64,000 nucleotides of DNA from Novosphingobium sediminis (lineage in GTDB: Bacteria > Pseudomonadota > Alphaproteobacteria > Sphingomonadales > Sphingomonadaceae): positions 62,001 through 126,000 of the forward strand of contig NZ_BJYR01000013.1 in assembly GCF_007991615.1 (NCBI RefSeq), given 5' to 3'. The notes under the pieces are model-generated. The model saw only the letters and a list, made by a program, of their open reading frames with translations. It searched no databases and was not told where the DNA came from. A program made the position numbers and the translations under genes. Positions 47,153-54,971 of the stretch are shown here, in pieces (within the stretch, counting starts at the first letter, position 1; every line of letters starts with the position of its first letter).

Positions 47153-48100
47153 CTAGATTGCGAACCTGGCGCGCAAGTCGCGGCTGTCGCTCCACCCCTC
47201 AAGCCGTGCCTTGAGATCGGGATCTTCGGCAGGCACATCCACCAGCAAGGTCACCAGTTGGTCCCCGCGTTCTCCATTCTTGCGCGTGAAACCGCGGCCT
47301 TTGAGGCGGAGTATCTTGCCGCTGCTGCTTCCCGGGGCCACGGTCATCATCACTGGGCCTTCGACCGTCGGAATCCGCACCTTGGCACCCTCGACTGCCT
47401 CGTTCAGGCTGATCGGCACCTCGAGCAGGATGTTATCGCCATCTCGCTCGAAATAGGGGCTGGGTGTGATCTCGATGGTGATGATGGCGTCACCATAGCC
47501 TCCTGGCCCCTGTTCGCCTTTGCCGCCAAGGCGGACCTGCTGGCCGTCGACGAGACCGGGCGGCAACTTGAGGTCGATCGTCTTGCCATCGGCAAGGGTC
47601 ACGCGCTGTGGTTCGCGGCGGGCCGCTTCATTGAAGGGCACCTTGAGCGTGTAAGTGACATTGGCGCCGCGTGGGGCTGGGCGCCGGCGCGCGCCAGCGC
47701 CCGCACCGCCGCCCATCCCGCCGCGCCCGCCGAACAGACCCTCGAAGATATCGCCGAGATCTATGCCTTCACTGCCCGCGCTATCACCAAAGCCTTCGAA
47801 GCCGTCGTGGCGATAGCCGCGCTGGGCGCCGGCAAAACCTCCGCCTGCACCGCCACCGAAACCGAACGGGCCGGTCGGATTGCCCTCGGCGTCGATCTCG
47901 CCGCGGTCGAACCGCGCGCGCTTGTCCTTGTCGGACAGCAGGTCATACGCTTGCGTCACTTCCGCAAAGCGCTCTGCCGCATTGGGCTTTCCGGCATTGC
48001 GATCGGGGTGCAATTCCTTTGCCAACGCGCGATAGGCGGACTTGATGTCCTTTTCGCTCGCTGTGCGCGGTACACCCAGAATGGAATAAGGATCTGCCAT
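47153..48100 (-). CDS. DnaJ C-terminal domain-containing co-chaperone (CbpA-like)
   Basis: This 315-residue J-domain protein starts DPYSILGVPRTASEKDIKSA and has the HPD motif in KELHPDRNAG. A Gly-rich linker follows (residues 75-140), then the DnaJ C-terminal substrate-binding domains (AARREPQRVTLADGKTIDLK, GDNILLEVPISLNEAVEGAK). The CxxCxGxG zinc repeats are missing, which places it with CbpA or DnaJ type II. It should stimulate DnaK. It is divergent from pdxH. Confidence 0.92.
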   Translation of the reverse strand: MADPYSILGVPRTASEKDIKSAYRALAKELHPDRNAGKPNAAERFAEVTQAYDLLSDKDKRARFDRGEIDAEGNPTGPFGFGGGAGGGFAGAQRGYRHDGFEGFGDSAGSEGIDLGDIFEGLFGGRGGMGGGAGAGARRRPAPRGANVTYTLKVPFNEAARREPQRVTLADGKTIDLKLPPGLVDGQQVRLGGKGEQGPGGYGDAIITIEITPSPYFERDGDNILLEVPISLNEAVEGAKVRIPTVEGPVMMTVAPGSSSGKILRLKGRGFTRKNGERGDQLVTLLVDVPAEDPDLKARLEGWSDSRDLRARFAI

Positions 48101-48200
48101 ACGCTCTAGCTAGGGTCGCGCCGGCTTACCCGCAAGGCTCGCTTTGCACCGGGGTTGCACTGGGCTAGGGCGAAACGCGACGCATCACTTGCAGTCTGTA

Positions 48201-48830
48201 ATGGACAGGACCCCAGCCGTGGCCACCGAAACGAACGAAGACGCCATTCCTGCGGCCGATCCCTTCGCCATTTTTGAGGCGTGGTTCGCCGAGGCGAAGG
48301 GCAGCGAGCCCAACGACCCGAATGCCATGGCCTTGGCCACAGCGACGCCGGGGGCGGCACCTTCGGTGCGCATGGTCCTGCTCAAGGGGCATGGGCCAGA
48401 TGGCTTTGTGTTCTATACCAACTTCGAAAGCCGGAAGGGCGGAGAACTCGCAGCAAATCCGCAGGTCGCCCTACTGTTCCACTGGAAAAGTCTGCGCCGT
48501 CAGGTGCGTGTTGAAGGCACGATCATGGAAGTCACGCCCGCCGAAGCGGATGTCTATTTCGCCAGCCGCCATCCCGAATCGCGGCTTGGCTCGGCGGCGT
48601 CGGACCAATCCCGTCCGTTGCCCTCGCGCGAGATCTACATGGAGCGAGTGGCAGCACTGCGGGCGCAACATCCCGATGGTTCCGTGCCGCGCCCGGCGCA
48701 TTGGTCAGGCTACCGAGTGACACCCCATGCGATCGAGTTCTGGCAGGACCGCGACTACCGCCTCCACGAACGCCGCCGATTCACCCGGATCGGCCAAGGT
48801 GAGTGGACCAGTTCGCTGCTCTATCCCTGA
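48201..48830 (+). CDS. pdxH: Pyridoxamine 5'-phosphate oxidase PdxH
   Basis: This 209-residue FMN enzyme makes pyridoxal 5'-phosphate. It reads DPFAIFEAWFAEAKGSEPND, APSVRMVLLKGHGPDGFVFY, TNFESRKGGEL, LFHWKSLRRQVRVEGTI and SRHPESRLGSAASDQSRPL. The C-terminus FWQDRDYRLHERRRFTR ends in LLYP, as in the family. The start at 48201 is the first ATG giving the usual length. Confidence 0.95.
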   Translation: MDRTPAVATETNEDAIPAADPFAIFEAWFAEAKGSEPNDPNAMALATATPGAAPSVRMVLLKGHGPDGFVFYTNFESRKGGELAANPQVALLFHWKSLRRQVRVEGTIMEVTPAEADVYFASRHPESRLGSAASDQSRPLPSREIYMERVAALRAQHPDGSVPRPAHWSGYRVTPHAIEFWQDRDYRLHERRRFTRIGQGEWTSSLLYP

Positions 48831-48849
48831 GCAATAGCGAGGCTTCAGA

Positions 48850-49830
48850 ATGGACATGACCCGCAGCCCCGATCACAGCGATCTCAATCGCCGGGCGGCC
48901 TATGCCAGCATTGCTGTCGCGACGCTGCTGCTGGGGATGAAGGGTTATGCGGCTTTCACCACCGGCTCCACGTCGATGTTGGGCAGCCTCGCAGATACCG
49001 CGCTTGATCTGGTTGCCAGCCTTGCCACGCTGCTCGGGGTCTGGATCGGCGCGCAGCCAGCCGATGCCAATCACCGCTTCGGTCATGGCAAGGCCGAAGC
49101 GCTCGCCGCAATGTTTCAGGTCGTGCTCATCTCGCTCTCCGCGCTCGGGCTTGCCTGGCGCGCAATCGATGAGTTTCTTGGCGGCGGACGCCCGGCTGAT
49201 GCGGAAGCCGGCATGGTGGTGTCCCTCGTGGCCATCGCCGCGACATTCCTTCTGCTCGGCTATCAGCGCCGGGTGATCCGGACGACTGGAAGCCTCGCGA
49301 TCGCCACCGACAACCTGCATTACTCATCGGACCTCGTGCTCAACCTGGCCGTGATCGCGGCGCTCGCGCTCGATCATTGGCTTGGTCTTGCCGGCGCGGA
49401 TGCGGCATTTGCGTTCGGCATCGCGCTCTGGCTCGGCTGGGGCGCATGGGGGGCGTCGCAGGCATCGATCGAGCAGTTGATGGATCACGAATGGCCGCTC
49501 GAGAAGCGCGAACGGTTTCTGGCGGTCGTTGCCCAGCACCCCGAACTCAAGGGCCTGCACGACCTGCGCACCCGCACCAGTGGCAACCGTGATTTCGTGC
49601 AGTTCCACGTCTGGGTCGATGGGCGAATGACGGTGACCGAAGCGCACCGCGTGATGGACGAGATCGAGGCGAAGCTGCTTGAAGCGTTTCCCGGCGTCGA
49701 GATTTTGATCCATCCGGACCCCGATGGCCATGTCGACGAAGCGGCGCTTGGGCCCGAAGACCTGCTTGCCCCGGCGGCCGATGGCACCAGTCCCGCGCTA
49801 CTGGCACAGGGTGCGCCTGCCCGGCGCTGA
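48850..49830 (+). CDS. Cation diffusion facilitator family transporter (FieF-like)
   Basis: This 326-residue CDF exporter has six transmembrane helices and a cytoplasmic C-terminal domain. Metal-site acidic residues are in GSLADTALDLVASLA (helix 2) and NLHYSSDLVLNLAV (helix 5). ADANHRFGHGKAEALAAMF is the CDF signature between helices 2 and 3. The C-terminal His-containing domain (LHDLRTRTSGNRDFVQFHVW) senses metal. Zn, Fe or Mn are possible substrates. It follows pdxH by 19 bp. Confidence 0.93.
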   Translation: MDMTRSPDHSDLNRRAAYASIAVATLLLGMKGYAAFTTGSTSMLGSLADTALDLVASLATLLGVWIGAQPADANHRFGHGKAEALAAMFQVVLISLSALGLAWRAIDEFLGGGRPADAEAGMVVSLVAIAATFLLLGYQRRVIRTTGSLAIATDNLHYSSDLVLNLAVIAALALDHWLGLAGADAAFAFGIALWLGWGAWGASQASIEQLMDHEWPLEKRERFLAVVAQHPELKGLHDLRTRTSGNRDFVQFHVWVDGRMTVTEAHRVMDEIEAKLLEAFPGVEILIHPDPDGHVDEAALGPEDLLAPAADGTSPALLAQGAPARR

Positions 49831-49834
49831 CAGC

Positions 49835-50965
49835 CTAGCTGGCGCGCGGAAACAGCGCGACAAGCTCACCCAGGCGCTTCGTCACCGGATCGAGCTGATC
49901 TTCCTGGGTTTTCCCGAGGCGCACGACCACCAGTTGCCGTGATGGTGAGACCAGCACGTACTGGCCGAGGTGGCCAAGGCACGCGAACAAGTCGCGCGGA
50001 CCTTGCTCCGGGAAAAGGGAAGGCTTGCCGGTCGTTGGTGTCCGGTTGAGCCAGATCTGCGCGCCGTACTGCGCCTCGCGCGGAGAAGGGGTGACCATGA
50101 AATCGATCCACTGGCGCGGAACCAACTGCGCACCCGCCACGGCGCCTCTATTGCGCAGGAACTCTCCGAAGCGCGCCCAGTCGCGGGCCGTGCCGTGGAT
50201 GAGACTACCCCCGATCAGCGTGCCTGACGCATCGAATTCCGGAATCATCGAGTGCATGCCGACTGGATCAAACAAGCGGGTGCGCAAGTACTCCGCCACA
50301 GCACGGCGGCGGCTTTCGGGGTCCGGTGCGGGCGAGAGCACGCGCGCGGCAAGATCCGCGAGGATGACACTTGTGGCGGTCGAATAGACCCACTTCCGGC
50401 CCGGTTCGTGTTGCAGCGGCTGGTCCTCGGCGTAGCGCGCCATCGCGTCGCGTCCGTCAAGGAACAGCATGCGCACTTCATCGGATTTCCATGGCGGCGA
50501 TATGGCTTCGGCATGTCGCAATCCGGAGCGCATCTGCAGCAACTGGCGCAATGTGATCTCGCCTCGCGGATCACCCGGACGCTGCCATGCCGGGATCGGT
50601 GCCGGCTCGTCCAGCCGCAGACGGCCATCCGAGATCAGCATGCCGATCATCACGCCGGTGATCGATTTGGCCATCGACCAGCTCACGAAGCGGGTGTTCT
50701 CATGATACCCTGGCGCATAGCGCTCCGCAATCACGCGCCCACCCTGCATCACGATCACCGACCGCGTTTCTGAGGCGTCCTTTTCGCTGAACAGCGCGTC
50801 GACCCGGCGCGCGAGTTCATCACGCGGGACGCCGGGATTGGCCGAAACTGCCTTCAGGGCTTGCGCTGAAACCGGCGGCGGAGCGGGCGGTGCAGCAGGG
50901 CTGCATCCGAACAGGGCTGGCACAAGCGCGAGCGGGGCGATAAGGGCAAGGGAACGTCGGGCCAT
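49835..50965 (-). CDS. Serine hydrolase, beta-lactamase class C family lipoprotein
   Basis: This 376-residue protein has a lipoprotein signal (LIAPLALVPALFGC; lipobox LFGC). The active-site S-x-x-K is in VSWSMAKSITGVMIG, and the second motif Y-x-T equivalent is KWVYSTATSVILADL. Family members are D-amino-acid peptidases, esterases or lactamases. The substrate is unknown. A related enzyme lies at the right edge of the window. It is divergent from a small anchored protein gene. Confidence 0.88.
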   Translation of the reverse strand: MARRSLALIAPLALVPALFGCSPAAPPAPPPVSAQALKAVSANPGVPRDELARRVDALFSEKDASETRSVIVMQGGRVIAERYAPGYHENTRFVSWSMAKSITGVMIGMLISDGRLRLDEPAPIPAWQRPGDPRGEITLRQLLQMRSGLRHAEAISPPWKSDEVRMLFLDGRDAMARYAEDQPLQHEPGRKWVYSTATSVILADLAARVLSPAPDPESRRRAVAEYLRTRLFDPVGMHSMIPEFDASGTLIGGSLIHGTARDWARFGEFLRNRGAVAGAQLVPRQWIDFMVTPSPREAQYGAQIWLNRTPTTGKPSLFPEQGPRDLFACLGHLGQYVLVSPSRQLVVVRLGKTQEDQLDPVTKRLGELVALFPRAS

Positions 50966-50998
50966 CAGGCGGCCAGCTTTTCTCCAGATCGACCCCGC

Positions 50999-51370
50999 AT
51001 GGCAATGGCCAAACCATTACGTTCCCCCGAACCGGTTCCTTCCTCCACGCAGCCGCGGCGGCGTTACGTGCGCTGGGGCCTTGTCCTGATCGCCGTCCTG
51101 ATCGGTGCCGGGGCTTTCGCCTGGCCGCAACTGCAGGGCTATGCGCTCACCGGGACCGCCTATGGCGCGCGTGTCGCCTGCTCCTGCCGCTTTGTCGGCG
51201 GCAGGCCGCTGGGTGATTGCCGCAAGGATTTCGAACCGGGGATGGACCTCATCACCCTTTCGGAAGATACCGCAGCGCACAGCGTGACCGCGCGCTTTCC
51301 GCTGATCGCAAGTCAGACGGCAACTTATCGCGAAGGTTGGGGCTGCGTGCTCGAACCGTGGAGCAATTGA
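50999..51370 (+). CDS. Small membrane-anchored Cys-containing protein
   Basis: The 123-residue product has one transmembrane helix (WGLVLIAVLIGAGAFAWP, residues 26-43). Its short periplasmic domain contains four cysteines in a regular pattern (ACSCRFVGGRPLGDCRKDFE, then GWGCVLEP). The C-S-C-R-F and D-C motifs look conserved rather than random and I associate the form with sphingomonads. The function is unknown. It lies in a 33-bp divergent arrangement with the serine hydrolase and converges on mnmA. Confidence 0.68.
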   Translation: MAMAKPLRSPEPVPSSTQPRRRYVRWGLVLIAVLIGAGAFAWPQLQGYALTGTAYGARVACSCRFVGGRPLGDCRKDFEPGMDLITLSEDTAAHSVTARFPLIASQTATYREGWGCVLEPWSN

Positions 51371-51374
51371 CCGC

Positions 51375-52595
51375 CTAGGCGCTCTCGACCCATGGCGAAG
51401 TCTGCTCGATCCAGCCGCCACCGACGACCCTGTCGCCATCATAGATCACTGCTGCTTGCCCCGGAGCGACGCCGTATTCCGGCTGCGGGAAGCGGATCGT
51501 GCATGCCGCGCCTTCACCGATCGAGCCTTCTATCGTTACCGGCACGGGCTTCGCCAGCGAACGCACCTTGGCAGTCAGCGATCCGCCTTGCGGCAGCGCG
51601 CCGATGCGATTGGTTTCGACGAGACGCGCCGCACCGACGGCCAGCATGGCCTTGGGCCCGACCATCACGCGGCGCCCCGGCGCGTCTAGTTCGGTCACGT
51701 AGAGCGGTTCTGCCTGTCCTCCGATTTCCAGCCCGCGCCGCTGGCCCACCGTGTAGTGGATAACGCCGCGATGCGTGCCCAGAACGGCCCCTGTCGCGGC
51801 ATGGACGATCTCGCCAGGGGCGGCGCCTTCCGGCCGGATCTTGGTGACGATGGCCGCATAGTCGCCGTCCGGTACGAAGCAAATGTCCTGGCTGTCGGGC
51901 TTGGTCGCAACGCCAAGGCCCAGTGCTGCGGCCATCGCGCGGACTTCGGGCTTGGGCAGGCCGCCCAGCGGGAAGCGCAGGAAGTCCAGTTGCTCTTCTG
52001 TTGTGCCATAGAGAAAGTAGGACTGATCGCGCGCCGGATCGATCGCGCGGTGGAGTTGCGGCCCCCCCGCTGTCTCGATCCGCCTTACGTAGTGGCCGGT
52101 GGCGAGGCAGTCCGCACCAAGATCGCGGGCCATAGTCAGCAGGTCGGTAAACTTCGGCCCCATGTTGCAGCGGATGCACGGGATCGGAGTCCGCCCGGCC
52201 ATGTAGTCATCGGCAAATCGTTCGACGACTTCCTCGCGGAAGCGCGATTCATGGTCGAACACGTAGTGCGCGATGCCCAGACGGTCGGCCACGGCGCGCG
52301 CGTCACGTATGTCGTCGCCGGCGCAGCAGGCGCCCTTGCGGCCGGTTGCGGCGCCGAAGTCATAGAGCTGCAGGGTTACGCCGATCACCTCCGCACCACT
52401 CGCGGCGGCGAGGCCAGCGACCACGGAGCTGTCGACGCCCCCGGACATGGCAACGACGATTCGGTTCGGCGTTTTTCTTTCCGGTAGAGAAAAAAGTTCA
52501 GCAGCCTCACGCTCGCTCAGCGGAAGCGAATTCGTCGTCTCAGACTCGATTCCAATCCCGCAGGACGTTCCATTTGTGCCCAAGTTGCTTTGCAT
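51375..52595 (-). CDS. mnmA: tRNA 2-thiouridylase MnmA
   Basis: This 406-residue enzyme thiolates U34 of Lys, Glu and Gln tRNAs. The PP-loop is [18 protein letters not shown]. The nucleophile cysteine is in [13 protein letters not shown] and the persulfide-accepting one in [32 protein letters not shown] and [17 protein letters not shown] follow. The start at 52595 leaves about 40 residues before the PP-loop. The frame is open to 52919 but reads as antisense of another gene there. Confidence 0.95.
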   Translation of the reverse strand: MQSNLGTNGTSCGIGIESETTNSLPLSEREAAELFSLPERKTPNRIVVAMSGGVDSSVVAGLAAASGAEVIGVTLQLYDFGAATGRKGACCAGDDIRDARAVADRLGIAHYVFDHESRFREEVVERFADDYMAGRTPIPCIRCNMGPKFTDLLTMARDLGADCLATGHYVRRIETAGGPQLHRAIDPARDQSYFLYGTTEEQLDFLRFPLGGLPKPEVRAMAAALGLGVATKPDSQDICFVPDGDYAAIVTKIRPEGAAPGEIVHAATGAVLGTHRGVIHYTVGQRRGLEIGGQAEPLYVTELDAPGRRVMVGPKAMLAVGAARLVETNRIGALPQGGSLTAKVRSLAKPVPVTIEGSIGEGAACTIRFPQPEYGVAPGQAAVIYDGDRVVGGGWIEQTSPWVESA

Positions 52596-52737
52596 TCCGG
52601 CCCCATAGGCTCTTTCCGGGTCAAGCGGCAGATCAAAAAAATGGATCCTCGGTGGTGGACGGGCCCTCCAAAAACCTAACTCTTGGTGAAGGGCGGGTTT
52701 ACCCTCCTTTATAGGACCGTGGGCTAGAGACCTGGTC

Positions 52738-53103
52738 ATGGAGATGAGATTTTCCGATTCATGGCCGCAGGTCCCGGGCGATTCGTCCCGCGGGTTGCGC
52801 CCGCTCGGCTGGAGCGAACTCTGCGCTCGGCTTGTTGCGGCGCATGACACGCGAGGCGTGCTTCCGGGGACAGCGCCGGGGCTGGTGCTGGCCACCAGCG
52901 CCGGTTTGGATGGCGGCACGACCGGACCTCACGGGGGGAGGGGGTTCAGCTTCCATGAATCGGCTGCAGTGTTGCTCCGGAGCGTTGAAAAGGAGGCTGA
53001 AGATCTTGTTAACCCCGCCTCTTTAGCGAATGGAAATGACGTGAGAGGCACAGACGGTGTCGTTCCTGAAGTCGCCCCGCAACGTCGACCAGACGAGAAT
53101 TGA
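52738..53103 (+). CDS. Uncharacterised protein coupled to the SciP-like gene
   Basis: The 121-residue frame reads [20 protein letters not shown], then [17 protein letters not shown] and a Gly-rich middle, [10 protein letters not shown], and ends in an Asn/Asp/Pro-rich tail. No domain was recognised. The stop (53101-53103) is one base before the SciP-like ATG (TGACATG), tight coupling that argues for a real gene. It is divergent from mnmA. Confidence 0.58.
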   Translation: MEMRFSDSWPQVPGDSSRGLRPLGWSELCARLVAAHDTRGVLPGTAPGLVLATSAGLDGGTTGPHGGRGFSFHESAAVLLRSVEKEAEDLVNPASLANGNDVRGTDGVVPEVAPQRRPDEN

Positions 53104-53104
53104 C

Positions 53105-53404
53105 ATGATTGAAAATCAGAAAATCAAGCCGTCGCAAGTGATTGGCCCCCTTGGGGAGCCACTGACCCTCGACAGTCTGCCGCCGCCTTCGACCACCCGC
53201 TGGGTTGTTCGCCGCAAGGCCGAGGTTGTTGCAGCAGTCAATGGCGGTCTCCTCACGATCGATGAGGTATGTGAGCGCTATAGCCTCACGTTGGAAGAGT
53301 TCGCTTCGTGGCAGCGAGCGGTCGATCGGTCTGGCATGCAGGGTCTGCGCGTGACGCGCATCCAGCACTACCGTGATCTCTACGAGCGCCAGCTCAAGTT
53401 CTGA
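53105..53404 (+). CDS. sciP: DUF1153 family protein, SciP-like CtrA inhibitor
   Basis: This 99-residue protein has the DUF1153 pattern VIGPLGEPLTLDSLPPPSTT, RWVVRRKAEVVAAVNGGLLT, IDEVCERYSLTLEEFASWQR and a helical C-terminus. In Caulobacter SciP binds CtrA or its promoters and limits CtrA activation early in the cell cycle. Orthology here is by family. The gene is overlapped tightly by an unknown upstream gene and followed by a strong terminator. Confidence 0.88.
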   Translation: MIENQKIKPSQVIGPLGEPLTLDSLPPPSTTRWVVRRKAEVVAAVNGGLLTIDEVCERYSLTLEEFASWQRAVDRSGMQGLRVTRIQHYRDLYERQLKF

Positions 53405-53442
53405 CACGCCGGCGCCAGATGGCGCCAGCACCCATGCTGCAG

Positions 53443-53480
53443 AGGCCGTCCCGAAAAACGGGGCGGCCTTTGCTTTTTCT
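53443..53480 (+). terminator. Intrinsic terminator of the SciP-like gene
   Basis: An 11-bp stem (53443-53453 with 53459-53469, one G-U pair) and an AAAAA loop are followed by TTGCTTTTT. It sits 39 bp after the stop. A shorter GGCGCC/GGCGCC hairpin (53411-53426) lies just before it. Confidence 0.88.
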
Positions 53481-53504
53481 GCTTGCCCGAAGAGGTCGAT
53501 GTCA

Positions 53505-53521
53505 CAACCTGTTTCAGGTTG
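53505..53521. promoter_or_regulatory. Perfect 7-3-7 inverted repeat
   Basis: CAACCTG and its complement CAGGTTG are separated by TTT. The dyad lies between the SciP-like terminator and the RND promoter region. It has operator-like symmetry; the bound protein is unknown. Confidence 0.35.
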
Positions 53522-53635
53522 CATCCTCGCCACGATGGAATCATTTGTTCATGCGCTTCGTCGAGCCGCAATTGTCACTCGTCGGATGCATGGCTAAGAC
53601 TATGATTGCGTGCGGCACAGCGCGGGTTCGCGCGC

Positions 53636-53670
53636 TTGCGGGAAGTGATATAGTCATATAATACACTTCC
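53636..53670 (+). promoter_or_regulatory. Putative promoter and operator of the RND efflux operon
   Basis: A TATAAT box (53657-53662) lies 15 bp after a TTGCGG (53636-53641), a rather short spacing for a -35. The box sits between perfect inverted arms GGAAGTG (53641-53647) and CACTTCC (53664-53670). A dimeric repressor bound there would block the promoter. The adaptor start is 69 bp downstream. Confidence 0.5.
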
Positions 53671-53738
53671 GCCCGGGTGGGGATCGGCCCCCATACCGGA
53701 TGTTCGGCGCCCGACCGGGACTAAGGCACGTGAACGAC

Positions 53739-54956
53739 ATGAATTATGAAACGAAAATCAGATCCGGGCTGCAGCCCGCCATGGACCCGGATGTGGGCGA
53801 TGGTGATTTCGGTTCTACAGGAGGCGGACAACGCCGCCTGGTAGTTGTGGCCGTGCTGATTGTCGCAGCGCTCGGCCTCGGCTGGTATTTCATGCACAAG
53901 TCGCCAGCGGCGACGGATGCGGCTTCGGCGCGCAACGCACAAGCTCAGTCGGTGAGCGTCATCACGCCCGGCCGCAGCAGCGTGACGGGAACGATTACTG
54001 CCAGCGGTGCAATCGCGGCGCGGCGCGAAATGCCGGTCGGCATCGCCGGTGAGGGCGGACGTGTCGTCAGCGTGCTGGTCGATGCGGGCGACTGGGTGCG
54101 CGCAGGACAGGTTCTTGCCGTGGTCGATCGCTCGGTGCAGGCGCAGCAGATTGCCGGCCAGGCCGCGAACATCGAAGTGCAGCGTGCCAACGCGCGGATC
54201 GCACAGTCCAATCTCGATCGTGCGCTCCAGTTGGTCGAGCGCGGGTTCATTTCGAAGGCTGATGTCGATCGCCTGACTGCGACGCGCGATGCCGCCGTTG
54301 CGCAAGTGCGCGTTGCGGGTGCTGCTCTCGACCAGTTGCGGGCCAGCACCGCGCGACTCAACATCGTTGCCCCGGCGGCAGGTCTGGTGCTCACCCGCGG
54401 GGTGGAGCCGGGCCAGATTGTCAGTCCCGGTAGCGGCGTGCTGTTCCGTATTGCCAAGGACGGGCAGCTTGAAATGCAGGCACGTCTCGCGGAGAATGAT
54501 CTCGCGCGGCTTTCGGTCGGCCAGTCAGCTGAAGTTACCCCGGTTGGTACCAATCAGCCATTCATCGGCCAGATCTGGCAACTTTCGCCTACGATTGATG
54601 CGCAAACGCGTGAAGGTATCGCGCGGATCGCGCTGGCTTATGATCGCGCCTTGCGTCCCGGTGGCTTTGCCAGCGCGCAGATCCGCAGCGGTTCGGTCAC
54701 GGCGCCGATGCTGCCTGAATCGGCCATTCTTTCCGACCAGCAGGGTGCATTCGTCTATGTGGTCGACCAGAACAACAAGGTGGTGCGCCGCAGTGTGAAG
54801 ACGGGTGACGTGACCGCGCAGGGCATCGTGATCGCCGACGGTCTTGCCGGCAATGAGCGGGTCGTCCTGCGCGCCGGCGGCTTCCTCAACCCGGGAGATG
54901 TCGTTCGCCCGGTGACCGCCAACGCTCCGACTCCCACGACCAGTCCCGGCTCGTAA
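53739..54956 (+). CDS. RND efflux periplasmic adaptor (membrane fusion protein)
   Basis: This 405-residue protein has an N-terminal membrane anchor (VVVAVLIVAALGLGWYFM, residues 35-52). The lipoyl half-motifs are IAGEGGRVVSVLVDAGDWVR and NIVAPAAGLVLTRGVEPGQI, around a helical hairpin. Beta-barrel and membrane-proximal parts follow (QSAEVTPVGTNQPFIGQIWQ). It links the pump encoded 15 bp downstream to an outer-membrane channel that is not in the window. The start is ATG 53739; an in-frame ATG at 53700 lacks support. Confidence 0.93.
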   Translation: MNYETKIRSGLQPAMDPDVGDGDFGSTGGGQRRLVVVAVLIVAALGLGWYFMHKSPAATDAASARNAQAQSVSVITPGRSSVTGTITASGAIAARREMPVGIAGEGGRVVSVLVDAGDWVRAGQVLAVVDRSVQAQQIAGQAANIEVQRANARIAQSNLDRALQLVERGFISKADVDRLTATRDAAVAQVRVAGAALDQLRASTARLNIVAPAAGLVLTRGVEPGQIVSPGSGVLFRIAKDGQLEMQARLAENDLARLSVGQSAEVTPVGTNQPFIGQIWQLSPTIDAQTREGIARIALAYDRALRPGGFASAQIRSGSVTAPMLPESAILSDQQGAFVYVVDQNNKVVRRSVKTGDVTAQGIVIADGLAGNERVVLRAGGFLNPGDVVRPVTANAPTPTTSPGS

Positions 54957-54971
54957 GCGAAGGCCGCGCAC

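Noticed and set aside
52596..52919. 108-residue N-terminal extension of mnmA
   Set aside because: MnmA proteins start near the PP-loop, and this part is antisense to the gene at 52738-53103.
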